Of a stretch of 41,422 nucleotides of DNA, positions 26,345 through 33,477 are shown one piece after another. Source of the DNA: an uncultured Pseudomonadota bacterium (GTDB lineage Bacteria; Pseudomonadota; Gammaproteobacteria; Methylococcales; Methylomonadaceae). Location of the stretch: positions 1-41,422 of the forward strand of contig CAIYSZ010000011.1 in assembly GCA_903928965.1 (NCBI GenBank). The letters are read 5' to 3'. Every line of letters begins with the position of its first letter. Position 1 is the stretch's first letter. Position numbers and translations under genes: made by a program. The notes beneath the pieces were generated by a model. It was not told where the DNA came from and made no database searches. It worked only from the letters and a program-made list of their open reading frames with translations.

Positions 26345-26440
26345 TTAAGTACCTAAGCATAAATTTTTCGGTATTCGTTTGATTAATAATCAATGAATTA
26401 TGGTGTTGTGATGCCTGGTTTATTATGCTTACCTACTTAA
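26345..26440. mobile_element. Small inverted-repeat element (MITE-like) upstream of the helicase gene
   Basis: An 18-bp inverted repeat (26345-26362 and 26423-26440, 16 of 18 positions pairing) has TTAA at both outer ends. It encloses a perfect palindrome TTGATTAaTAATCAA (26379-26393). The 96-bp size, AT-rich interior and lack of coding capacity fit a MITE or a decayed IS end. A regulatory double palindrome for the helicase operon is an alternative. Apart from the hairpin entry below and a weak promoter-like pair (TTATGG at 26398, TATTAT at 26421), the 255-bp gap 26247-26501 holds nothing else. Confidence 0.45.
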
Positions 26441-26470
26441 GGAAATGGGGGGTCGTATCCTTGGTTGTTA

Positions 26471-26485
26471 TTAGGTAGCACCTAA
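26471..26485 (+). promoter_or_regulatory. Palindrome next to the helicase ribosome site
   Basis: TTAGGT-AGC-ACCTAA is a perfect 6-bp-arm inverted repeat ending just before the AGGA ribosome site of the gene at 26502. It could be an operator or an RNA hairpin controlling translation of the module. Confidence 0.35.
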
Positions 26486-26501
26486 AGAAAGGAAATTATA
26501 T

Positions 26502-28664
26502 ATGAATCACGAGAATCTCAACTTCACGCTCGGAATAAACAAAAAACCTGCTTCCTCGCGCGTTCTGTTGGAAAATCTTCGGCAATTAGAAGGACTAACA
26601 GGAGAGGTATTTACTGGATATCCTTTAATTGCTACTCCACAAGGAAAGTATACCGTTGATGCTACGCTTGTAAGTCAGACCAAGGGTCTAATATTCTTTG
26701 ATTTAATCGAAGGAGGCGATATTGGGAATTACGACGACAGACAAGATGACATAGCCACCAAAATTGAAGCCAAATTGAAACTTCACCGCGAATTGGTCGT
26801 GCGACGGGAGTTAATTGTACCTGTTTCCGTCGTTACTTTTGCTCCTGGAGTGATGAACTTGCAGAAACTAATTATTGATGGCTATCCTCTGGCAAATGAA
26901 AATAATTTTGTAACAGTATTATCTGAAATTAATTGGTTGAATGGTGATAATCAGATATATCGGATGGTACTTTCGGCTATAGAAAGCCTTAGTTCAATTC
27001 GGAAAAGCCGTTCAAAACGAGAGGTACTGCGAAATGATTCAAGAGGGGCAAAACTTAAGGAACTAGAAGACTCGATAGCTACTCTTGATCACCGACAAAA
27101 TAAAGCCGTTATTGAAACCGTAGAAGGTGTGCAAAGAATACGTGGACTAGCGGGTTCGGGAAAGACTATTGTCTTGGCGCTTAAAGCTGCTTACTTACAT
27201 ACTCAATTCCCAGATTGGCGGATTGCAGTCACATTTCATACTCGATCATTGAAGGGGCAGTTTAAACGTCTCATCAATAACTTTTGCATAGAAAAAAGCG
27301 GAGAGGAACCTGATTGGACAAAGCTTCGTATTGTCAATGCTTGGGGTGCCCCAGGCGGTAACGAACGTGACGGCATATATTATGAGTTTTGCCGCACTAC
27401 CGGCCAAACATTTTATGACTTTAAAAGCGCCTCGTTCAAATTTGGTGGAAGTGATAAAGCTTTCGATGGAGCCTGCCAAGCAGCATTAGCGGGCATTTCT
27501 CAACCACTTGACCTCTATGATATAATAATTACTGACGAGGCGCAAGATTTTTCGCCAAGCTTTCTCCGTCTTTGTTTCACAATGCTGCGACAGCCGAAGC
27601 GCCTAGTTTATGCATATGATGAACTTCAAAATCTATCAGGCTCATCGGTTCCACCTCCAGAGGAAATTTTTGGCAACGATGACCATGGAAAGCCACTAGT
27701 CACGCTTGGAGATGATGGTCGAAGGGATGTTATACTCCAAAGATGTTATCGCAACTCAAGGCCTGTCTTGGTAACGGCTCATGCATTAGGTTTTGGTATC
27801 TATCGCCCTACTCCAGCAGGAGGTAAGACTGGGTTGGTGCAGATGTTTGATCATTCGGCTTTATGGGAAGAAATTGGATATCACATAAGAGAAGGTCAAT
27901 TAAAGAAAAACTATCGCGTGGTGCTAGAACGTACCGATGATACAAGCCCACGATTTCTTGAAGAGCATTCATCTATTGACGATCTTGTTCATTTTGAATG
28001 TTTCAAAAATGAAATCGATCAAAATGAATGGCTTATCGATCAAATTTGTAAAAACCTGAATACGGATGACCTTCGTCACGATGATATTGTTGTCATTCAT
28101 CCAAACCCTATCACAGCTAGAAATAATACCGGCCCTATTAGAAAAAAACTTTATGAGCTGGGTATTCAAACCCATCTGGCCGGTGTTGATACTGAAGCAG
28201 ATGTTTTTTTTCGTACTGATATTCCTTCTGTCACATTTACGGGAATTTACCGTGCCAAGGGAAATGAAGCCGGAATGGTGTACGTTATTAATGCCCAAGA
28301 TTGCGATGGGACAGGTAAAGGTCTTTCTAATCTAAGAAATAGAATTTTTACCGCAATTACTCGAAGTAAAGCCTGGGTACGAGTCATCGGGCATGGATCG
28401 GGAATGCAAAATTTGATTAATGAGTTTCAAGAATTAAAAAACAAGGGCTTTGTACTTGACTTCACGTATCCTAGTGACGAACTTCTTGGCAAATTAAGAA
28501 TTGTTCATCGTGACCTTTCTACAGAGGAGAAAAAGCGATTAGAACAAAAGAAAAGCCAGCTTGCAAACCTCGTGAAAGATTTGGAAAGTGGGGAATTGTT
28601 ATTGGAAGATCTTGATGAAAACACTAAATCAACACTTTTAAGCCTTCTCGGAGGCGAAAGATGA
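26502..28664 (+). CDS. SF1 helicase with N-terminal nuclease-like domain
   Basis: 720 residues. Residues ~30-115 (GEVFTGYPL, VDATLVSQTKGLIFFDLIEG) recall a NERD/restriction-nuclease fold, but FDLIEG stands where a catalytic ExK is expected, so it may be inactive. The UvrD-like motor follows: Q motif LDHRQNKAV (195-203), Walker A GLAGSGKT (215-222), DEAQD (345-349), QRCYRN (413-418), motif V around TGIYRAKGNEAGMVYV (580-595) and motif VI RNRIFTAITRSK (612-623). The last ~50 residues look like a charged coiled coil. The gene is much richer in A and T than the core genes, suggesting transfer. It overlaps the next gene by four bases. A defence role is inferred from context, not shown. Confidence 0.85.
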   Translation: MNHENLNFTLGINKKPASSRVLLENLRQLEGLTGEVFTGYPLIATPQGKYTVDATLVSQTKGLIFFDLIEGGDIGNYDDRQDDIATKIEAKLKLHRELVVRRELIVPVSVVTFAPGVMNLQKLIIDGYPLANENNFVTVLSEINWLNGDNQIYRMVLSAIESLSSIRKSRSKREVLRNDSRGAKLKELEDSIATLDHRQNKAVIETVEGVQRIRGLAGSGKTIVLALKAAYLHTQFPDWRIAVTFHTRSLKGQFKRLINNFCIEKSGEEPDWTKLRIVNAWGAPGGNERDGIYYEFCRTTGQTFYDFKSASFKFGGSDKAFDGACQAALAGISQPLDLYDIIITDEAQDFSPSFLRLCFTMLRQPKRLVYAYDELQNLSGSSVPPPEEIFGNDDHGKPLVTLGDDGRRDVILQRCYRNSRPVLVTAHALGFGIYRPTPAGGKTGLVQMFDHSALWEEIGYHIREGQLKKNYRVVLERTDDTSPRFLEEHSSIDDLVHFECFKNEIDQNEWLIDQICKNLNTDDLRHDDIVVIHPNPITARNNTGPIRKKLYELGIQTHLAGVDTEADVFFRTDIPSVTFTGIYRAKGNEAGMVYVINAQDCDGTGKGLSNLRNRIFTAITRSKAWVRVIGHGSGMQNLINEFQELKNKGFVLDFTYPSDELLGKLRIVHRDLSTEEKKRLEQKKSQLANLVKDLESGELLLEDLDENTKSTLLSLLGGER

Positions 28665-29344
28665 AGGCTCCAATAAAAACGCTAAATATAAAGACTGATC
28701 TTGATGAAATTATTGCCAATCTACTAGAAAAGGGTATTTGTGATGACACAAATTTCTCGGTTATAAAGAAAAATCAATACTGGGAAGTAACCTTTTCGGG
28801 GGCTGAATATATTTCAATTGCGCTTGGTGATATAGATTATTCAGATATTTATCAAGAGTTATTACTTAAGCGATCTTACAATATTAGGTTTGTGGATGGG
28901 GCTTTGTTACAGTTTATGTACCGGTTTAAAGATGAGCGGCTAATTCAGCATAGATTGGCTTTCTATCCATCACCAAATCTACGGCCTTTTCAGGATGATT
29001 CAGATTCTTATATGCGAGACGAATTGTTTATTGAAATCGTGCAAAGACGGATAGTTCCGTTCCCTATTAGGTGTGATTTCGATGATCGTGCTGAGGTGGC
29101 TATTGATATTGATCATCCCAAAAGTCATCTTACTTTAGGGGATGTTAAAGGTTGCAGGATACCAGTTACTTCACCTTTAACCCCGCGCTGGTTTGTAGAG
29201 TTTATACTTCGCAATTTCTATAAGACTGATAAGCATGATTTTGTTGGATGCCTACCAAGACATCGAATGCAATTTGACCACACAATAACAGGTAACGAAC
29301 GAAATATAATTCATTTAGCTATCCCAGTTTTTTCAGTTTCCTAG
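28661..29344 (+). CDS. DUF2290-like protein, partner of the helicase
   Basis: 227 residues, AT-rich like its partner. The pattern matches what I remember of the DUF2290 family: an N-terminal helical part (LDEIIANLLEKG), then NLRPFQ, PFPIRCDFDDR, DIDHPKSHLTLGDVKGCRIPV and PLTPRWFVEFILRNFY. Acidic and histidine residues in DFDDR and DIDHPKSH could be a metal site (inference only). No signal peptide or membrane span. The ATGA-type overlap with the helicase gene implies coupled translation and a joint function. The stop codon touches the TTAA end of a MITE-like element, so the C-terminus may have been altered by insertion. Confidence 0.75.
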   Translation: MKAPIKTLNIKTDLDEIIANLLEKGICDDTNFSVIKKNQYWEVTFSGAEYISIALGDIDYSDIYQELLLKRSYNIRFVDGALLQFMYRFKDERLIQHRLAFYPSPNLRPFQDDSDSYMRDELFIEIVQRRIVPFPIRCDFDDRAEVAIDIDHPKSHLTLGDVKGCRIPVTSPLTPRWFVEFILRNFYKTDKHDFVGCLPRHRMQFDHTITGNERNIIHLAIPVFSVS

Positions 29345-29451
29345 TTAAGGAACCTCTGATTAAATCAGTTTTTCAAGCAAACATTGGTCTCAAGCTGTTG
29401 ATTTCAATAGGGCTAAATTTTGAGGCAACGAATAAATCAGAGGTTCCTTAA
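29345..29451. mobile_element. MITE-like element with TTAA duplication
   Basis: A perfect 17-bp inverted repeat (29345-29361 and 29435-29451) consists of TTAA plus 13-bp termini GGAACCTCTGATT / AATCAGAGGTTCC. TTAA at both ends is probably the target duplication, leaving a 99-bp non-coding element. A YTAR-type target and such GGAAC termini would suit the IS5 family as the source of transposase (inference). The inner CTGATTaAATCAG plus TTTTT could serve as a weak terminator for the operon. The rest of the gap up to 29578 holds nothing I recognise. Confidence 0.7.
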
Positions 29452-29578
29452 GTGCTTAAATGGTATTTGCCCGGAATTTTTATATCATTAAGATTGAATG
29501 TTTGGTCTATTTCTTTGACCGATTCTAGATATTTTCACCCAACCAAATAACAGCAAGATCAATTTCAACGCATACGAT

Positions 29579-30253
29579 TTATAATAACCCATGCTCGGCG
29601 AAGGAATACGGCGGGCCGTCGCCGACGATGAAGTGGTCCAGCACGCGGATGTCGAATAGGCTTAAGGCTTGGCGCAGTTTTTCGGTGATGTGGCGGTCGG
29701 CTTGGCTGGGTTCGCTGACGCCGGAGGGGTGGTTGTGGGCGAAGATGACGGCGGCGGCATGGTGGTGCAGGGCGCGTTGGGCGACTTCGCGCGGGTAGAC
29801 GCTGGCCCCGTCGATTGTGCCGCGGAACAAGGGTTCCCAGACAATGACGCGGTGTTGGTTGTCGAGGAACAGGCAGGCGAAGACTTCGTAGCTCAGGCCG
29901 CGCAGTTGCGCCGAAAGGTAGGCGCGGGTGACGTCGGGGCTGGTGAGGGCGCTGCCGCGGCGCAGGATTTCGGAAAAATGGCGGCGCGCCATTTCCAACA
30001 CCGCTTGCAGTTGCGCGTATTTGGCTTGTCCTAGGCCGTGGCTCTGGCAAAAGTGCGCTTGTTCGGCGCTGAGCAGGGCTTGCAGCGAGCCGAATTGGTC
30101 GAGTAGGTCCTTGGCCATGTCCACCGCCGATTTGCCGGCGACGCCGGTACGTAGGAAAATGGCAAGGAGTTCGGCGTCGGTCAGCGCTCCAGCGCCGCGT
30201 TGCAGGAGTTTTTCTCGCGGGCGTTCGTCGGCGGGCCAATCCTTAATACTCAT
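29579..30253 (-). CDS. radC: RadC family JAB1/MPN-domain protein
   Basis: 224 residues. An N-terminal helix-hairpin-helix-like part ([34 protein letters not shown]) precedes the JAMM metalloprotease-like domain, with FLDNQHRVI and the zinc motif [21 protein letters not shown]. The C-terminal LDHFIVGDG is typical. The cellular role of RadC is unsettled despite its historic name in DNA repair. It is divergent from coaBC, a frequent gammaproteobacterial arrangement. Confidence 0.94.
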   Translation of the reverse strand: MSIKDWPADERPREKLLQRGAGALTDAELLAIFLRTGVAGKSAVDMAKDLLDQFGSLQALLSAEQAHFCQSHGLGQAKYAQLQAVLEMARRHFSEILRRGSALTSPDVTRAYLSAQLRGLSYEVFACLFLDNQHRVIVWEPLFRGTIDGASVYPREVAQRALHHHAAAVIFAHNHPSGVSEPSQADRHITEKLRQALSLFDIRVLDHFIVGDGPPYSFAEHGLL

Positions 30254-30291
30254 GCGCGGCTCCCTTGGGCCTGAGGGTTGATGTAGGTTCT

Positions 30292-30299
30292 ATTATAAT
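30292..30299. promoter_or_regulatory. Shared divergent -10 region of radC and coaBC
   Basis: TATAAT on the plus strand (30294-30299) overlaps TATAAT on the minus strand (30297-30292) within ATTATAAT, 32 bp before coaBC and 39 bp before radC. Neither direction has a good -35 box at 16-18 bp. Confidence 0.4.
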
Positions 30300-30330
30300 G
30301 GCTAACGGGTTGCGGTAAAGTAAATTCACG

Positions 30331-31533
30331 ATGAAACATATTTTGTTGGTGGTCTGCGGCGGAGTGGCCGCGTATAAGGCGGCGGAGTTGACGCGCCTGT
30401 TGCGGCGCGGCGGTGCGCGGGTGCGGGTGGTGATGACGGAGCATGCGCAAAAATTCGTTGCGCCGTTGTTGTTTCAAGCCTTGAGCGGCGAGGCGGTGCA
30501 TACCCAATTGTTGGATGCCGGCCAGGAGAGCGCTATGGGGCATATTGAGTTGGCTCGCTGGGCGGACGCGGTGATCGTGGCGCCGGCCACGGCGAATTTT
30601 ATGGCTAAGCTGGCGGGGGGCTTGGCGGACGATTTGGCCGGCGCGTTGTTGTTGGCCGCGGAATGTCCGGTGTTTGCGGCCCCGGCGATGAATCAAGCCA
30701 TGTGGCGGCATGCGGCCACGCAAGAGAATGCGGCGATTCTGCGGCGGCGGGGGGTGGAATTGATCGGCCCGGAGGCCGGTGAGCAGGCCTGCGGCGAAAC
30801 CGGTTTTGGGCGCATGAGCGAGCCGGAGGCGATTTGCCGCCGTTTATTGGAGGCTTGGCCGCCGGCGCTGGCCGGCTTGCGGGTGGTGGTAAGCGCCGGG
30901 CCAACCCGCGAACCGTTGGACCCGGTGCGTTTTTTAAGCAACCGGAGTTCCGGCAAGATGGGTTACGCCTTGGCCGAGGCCGCCCGACGCCTGGGGGCTG
31001 AGGTGGATTTGGTCAGCGGCCCGGTAGCCTTGCCGCCGCCGCATGGGGTGAGGTTGACGCGGGTGGAGACGGCGGCGGAGATGGCGGCGGCGGTGTTGCC
31101 GCTGGCGGCGCGGGCGGATATTTATATCGGCGCGGCGGCGGTGGCGGATTACCGGCCGGCGGAGCCGAACGCGCGGAAGATGAAGAAGTCGGCGGAAGGC
31201 GCGGTGCTTAATCTTGTTCCCAACCCGGATATTCTCGCGGCGGTGGCGGCCTTGCCGGAAAAGCCGTTTACCTTAGGCTTCGCCGCCGAGACCGATGATC
31301 TGGAGCGGTATGCGTTGGGTAAATTGGCGGCGAAAAAGTTGGATATGATCGCCGCCAATTGGGTCGGCCGCGCTGAAGGCGGTTTCGACAGCGATGAAAA
31401 CGCCCTGCATGTGTTTTGGCCGGGCGGCGATCAATTTTTGGAGCTGGGTTCCAAGGCGGAACTGGCGCGGCGTTTGTTGCTGTTGGTCGCGGAGCGGTTT
31501 ACGGGTTGCTCCATGGGGCCACCGGCACGGTAG
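30331..31533 (+). CDS. coaBC: Bifunctional phosphopantothenoylcysteine decarboxylase/synthase CoaBC
   Basis: Two steps of coenzyme A synthesis. The FMN-dependent decarboxylase (CoaC) occupies residues ~1-185: GGVAAYKAAEL, the His in GHIELARWAD, APAMNQAMW and the catalytic Cys in QACGETGFGRM. The CTP-dependent synthase (CoaB) follows: VSAGPTREPLDPVRFLSNRSSGKMG, AAAVADYRP, the Lys-rich KMKK loop and GFAAETDD. 400 residues, normal. Its 3' end overlaps the convergent creA by 35 bp. Confidence 0.96.
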   Translation: MKHILLVVCGGVAAYKAAELTRLLRRGGARVRVVMTEHAQKFVAPLLFQALSGEAVHTQLLDAGQESAMGHIELARWADAVIVAPATANFMAKLAGGLADDLAGALLLAAECPVFAAPAMNQAMWRHAATQENAAILRRRGVELIGPEAGEQACGETGFGRMSEPEAICRRLLEAWPPALAGLRVVVSAGPTREPLDPVRFLSNRSSGKMGYALAEAARRLGAEVDLVSGPVALPPPHGVRLTRVETAAEMAAAVLPLAARADIYIGAAAVADYRPAEPNARKMKKSAEGAVLNLVPNPDILAAVAALPEKPFTLGFAAETDDLERYALGKLAAKKLDMIAANWVGRAEGGFDSDENALHVFWPGGDQFLELGSKAELARRLLLLVAERFTGCSMGPPAR

Positions 31534-31954
31534 ATATGCTGTTGGCCGGCGCGCCATCAATGAGTTTGCGGCTGACGGCGACGTAAACCAGGGTTTTATG
31601 CGCGTCATCCCACAGGCGGACTACTTTGGTTTCCTTGAATAGGATTGAAGTGTCCTCGGAGAACACGGTTTCGTCCTTGGGCAAGTTGGCGGGCAGGCTG
31701 ATCGGCCCGGTTTGGCGGCAAGACAGGGAGAATTGGGACGGGTCTTGGGCGAGGCCGAAGGTTCCAGCCAGACCGCCGGTGCGGGCTTGGCTGACATGGC
31801 AGGTGACGCCGGGGACCTTGGGGTCGGAGAAGGCGTCGACGCAGACTTGGTGGTTGGCGCCGATGAGTTTCCAGGCGGTGGTGATGCAGCCGATGCTGTC
31901 GGCGTGGGCCGGGCCGGCGGCGAGCAGGGCGGCGAGTAATGGCAATTTTTTCAT
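31499..31954 (-). CDS. creA: CreA family protein
   Basis: 151-residue exported protein of unknown function, closely following the E. coli CreA pattern: signal peptide (MKKLPLLAALLAAGPAHA), then a mature part with DPKVPGVTCHVSQARTGGLAG, GLAQDPS, SCRQTGPI, VVRLWDDAHKTLVYVAVSRKL and NSISTVPVAPW. Two pairs of Cys are present. It is convergent with coaBC and overlaps it at the 3' ends. Confidence 0.92.
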   Translation of the reverse strand: MKKLPLLAALLAAGPAHADSIGCITTAWKLIGANHQVCVDAFSDPKVPGVTCHVSQARTGGLAGTFGLAQDPSQFSLSCRQTGPISLPANLPKDETVFSEDTSILFKETKVVRLWDDAHKTLVYVAVSRKLIDGAPANSISTVPVAPWSNP

Positions 31955-32190
31955 GGCGGCGAGTCGGGGATGGTTTACATTGCTTAAATTATACCGCCGG
32001 CCTGGCTTAGTTGTTGGATTTATTGGGCTGTCGACGTTAGCGAATGTCTTTTCTTAACTGCTCAAGTTTGGCGGCTCTGAGCTGAACTTGTGCATCCATC
32101 ATCATTGCTGCGCTGGCGTTTTTCGTGTATGGCTTTGCCAAAAACCAACAGGCGAACATTGACAATGATGAGCTGCTAGCATTGCGGAAA

Positions 32191-32400
32191 TTAGCAGGTA
32201 TTATGCTGAGCTATGATGCGGTAGATTTCCACGCGTTCGCCGTCTTTGACCACCGTATCAAGTTTGGTGATTTTGCCGAAAATGCCTACGTTCATGGTTC
32301 GACTCCTTGCATCAGGGCTGCCACGGCGGCGGTTTGGCCGGCTTTTTGCAGACGTTGTTCGATCTGGGGTTTGCCGGCGATCATGACGCCGATTACGAAT
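32191..32400 (-). pseudogene. Decayed duplicate of the rnfE 3' end and rnfH
   Basis: On the minus strand, 32400-32294 encodes an RnfE-like tail (VMIAGK, IEQRLQKAGQTA, LMQGVEP) and its stop overlaps an ATG exactly as in the intact rnfE-rnfH pair. The rnfH copy (32295-32191) starts MNVGI and jumps straight to FGKITKLDTVVKDGE, so about 40 codons are missing, and it ends after 34 residues. The sequence has diverged clearly from the intact copy, so it is not a recent duplication. The adjoining gap 31955-32190 contains no convincing gene. Confidence 0.8.
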
Positions 32401-32472
32401 ATGGCTTTGTTCAGTCATATTAAGCGGGTCAGGTTTTTCCATAATTTCGGATATCACCAACCGGTAACCGTC

Positions 32473-32766
32473 TTATATCGCTGGTTTCAAATCATTCATT
32501 TCTTCAATACGAAGCATTCTTATATCTCGAATAGAGGGCTTAAACCAAGGGTAAGCATTGCTAAGTTGTTGAGTGGCAAGAACACATTTAACCGCATTTA
32601 TGGATTCATCTCCAAAATAAACGCTTCCTTGTTGCCAATTGAACCCAAGCGGTTCCAAGACCTTGCGTATATCATGATATGCATTATTATAAGAGGCGGT
32701 GGGGTAAGACTGTTTCAAAGTCTCTGTGTCTAAATCAAATGCAATGGCATAAATCACCATAACCAA
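32473..32766 (-). CDS. vapD: VapD family endoribonuclease-like protein
   Basis: 97 residues matching VapD: YAIAFDLDTETLKQSYP, YNNAYHDIRKVLEPLGFNWQQGSVYFGD, NAVKCVLATQQL, YPWFKPSIRDIRMLRIEEMNDL. VapD has a Cas2-like ferredoxin fold and acts as an mRNA-cleaving toxin in some bacteria. The Asp in FDLD and the Tyr/Gly-rich strand are conserved. The start is ATG 32766 or 32760. No VapX-type antitoxin is visible; the nearest partner is the DUF1778 gene 91 bp upstream. Confidence 0.9.
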   Translation of the reverse strand: MVMVIYAIAFDLDTETLKQSYPTASYNNAYHDIRKVLEPLGFNWQQGSVYFGDESINAVKCVLATQQLSNAYPWFKPSIRDIRMLRIEEMNDLKPAI

Positions 32767-32794
32767 GATTAGCGGGAATTGTCAAGTTCTTAGC

Positions 32795-32840
32795 ATTATA
32801 CAGCAATTTTTTAAGTCTTGCCCTTTATGCTATTAGCATA
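32795..32840 (-). promoter_or_regulatory. vapD promoter -10 and upstream palindrome
   Basis: On the minus strand TATAAT (32800-32795) lies 28 bp before vapD. Further upstream TATGCTA-A-TAGCATA (32826-32840 on the map) is a perfect 7-bp-arm palindrome, suited to binding of a dimeric antitoxin such as the DUF1778 protein. No clear -35 box was found. Confidence 0.5.
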
Positions 32841-32857
32841 TTAACCAAGCAGCGAAG

Positions 32858-33149
32858 TCACTTAATCCCTTGCAGTTCGTGATATTTGGCGATGGATTGA
32901 ATAAGGGCGTCGCTGGGTTCCGGTGGGTTGATGATGGCTTCGGCGAATAGGCGTTGATCTTCGGCGGACAGCCGGATAATTTCCGTGGATTCTATGGTCT
33001 CGCGGGCGGCTGCGCATGAAGCCGTTACCACAAAATCGGTCAATGTGCGGCCTTGAATCTCGGCGGCGCGTTTTAGCATTGCGTAGGCGTCCGGCGGCAA
33101 ACGCGCTTCGAGGCGGGCGGTAGGGAGGGGGGCGTTTGCTGTTTCTCAT
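32858..33149 (-). CDS. DUF1778 (TacA-like) antitoxin, frameshifted near the N-terminus
   Basis: The main frame reads ARLEARLPPDAYAMLKRAAEIQGRTLTDFVV and a C-terminal toxin-binding tail, typical of ribbon-helix-helix DUF1778 antitoxins. ATG 33149 has the promoter immediately before it, but its frame is shifted relative to the body. Dropping one base of a G6 run (33127-33132, C6 on the coding strand) joins them into one protein of about 96 residues. Otherwise translation could only begin at an internal TTG near 33100, losing part of the DNA-binding strand. The usual partner, a GNAT acetyltransferase toxin, is absent. VapD lies downstream instead. Confidence 0.75.
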
Positions 33150-33157
33150 GGTTTTAT

Positions 33158-33186
33158 TTTATACGGCAATCCGCCGTAAAAATCAA
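33158..33186 (-). promoter_or_regulatory. Antitoxin promoter with internal operator
   Basis: Minus strand: TTGATT (33186-33181), 17-bp spacer, TATAAA (33163-33158). The spacer carries the perfect palindrome TACGGC-GGATT-GCCGTA (33178-33162), an ideal place for autorepression. The ATG at 33149 is only 8 bp past the -10 box, so the transcript would be leaderless or nearly so. Confidence 0.65.
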
Positions 33187-33207
33187 TGAGAAAAGAAAGC
33201 CGCGTCC

Positions 33208-33477
33208 TCAGTCCGCCGCGACCCGCCGCCGTTGCACTTGGTTGGGGTCGGCGGTGATTTTGCGGTAGATTTCCACGCGTTCGCCGTCTTTGACCACGGT
33301 GTCCAGTTTGGTGATTTTGCCGAAGACGCCGACTTTTTGGGTTTGCAGGTCGATGTCCGGAAATTGGTCTTTGATGCCGGATAGGTTGATGACTTCGGCG
33401 ATGGTGCTGTTTTCCGGCACGTCAATGCGCAGCCAGATTTGTTTGTCCGCCAGCGCGTAACAAATGCCTACGTTCAT
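33208..33477 (-). CDS. rnfH: RnfH family protein
   Basis: 89-residue ubiquitin-like beta-grasp protein (RnfH/UPF0125), the last gene of nif-linked rnf operons. Conserved: VGICYALADKQIWLRIDVPENSTIAEVINLSG in the first half and KVGVFGKITKLDTVVKDGERVEIYR in the second. Function is poorly known; in diazotrophs it goes with Rnf1. The start overlaps the rnfE stop (ATGA). The 3' end runs close to the antitoxin promoter. Confidence 0.92.
   Translation of the reverse strand: MNVGICYALADKQIWLRIDVPENSTIAEVINLSGIKDQFPDIDLQTQKVGVFGKITKLDTVVKDGERVEIYRKITADPNQVQRRRVAAD

Noticed and set aside
26379..26393. TTGATTAATAATCAA as an FNR box upstream of the helicase
   Set aside because: The half-sites TTGAT and ATCAA are separated by five bases, not the four required for FNR, so it is treated only as a palindrome.
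32060..32170. Short minus-strand frame ending in KLEQLRKDIR, like an antitoxin tail
   Set aside because: Too short and without the N-terminal DNA-binding strand; similarity could be chance.
32125..32733. 202-codon plus-strand ORF
   Set aside because: It lies opposite vapD and the rnfE-rnfH fossil, both of which have recognisable protein similarity. Its own translation has no family pattern.
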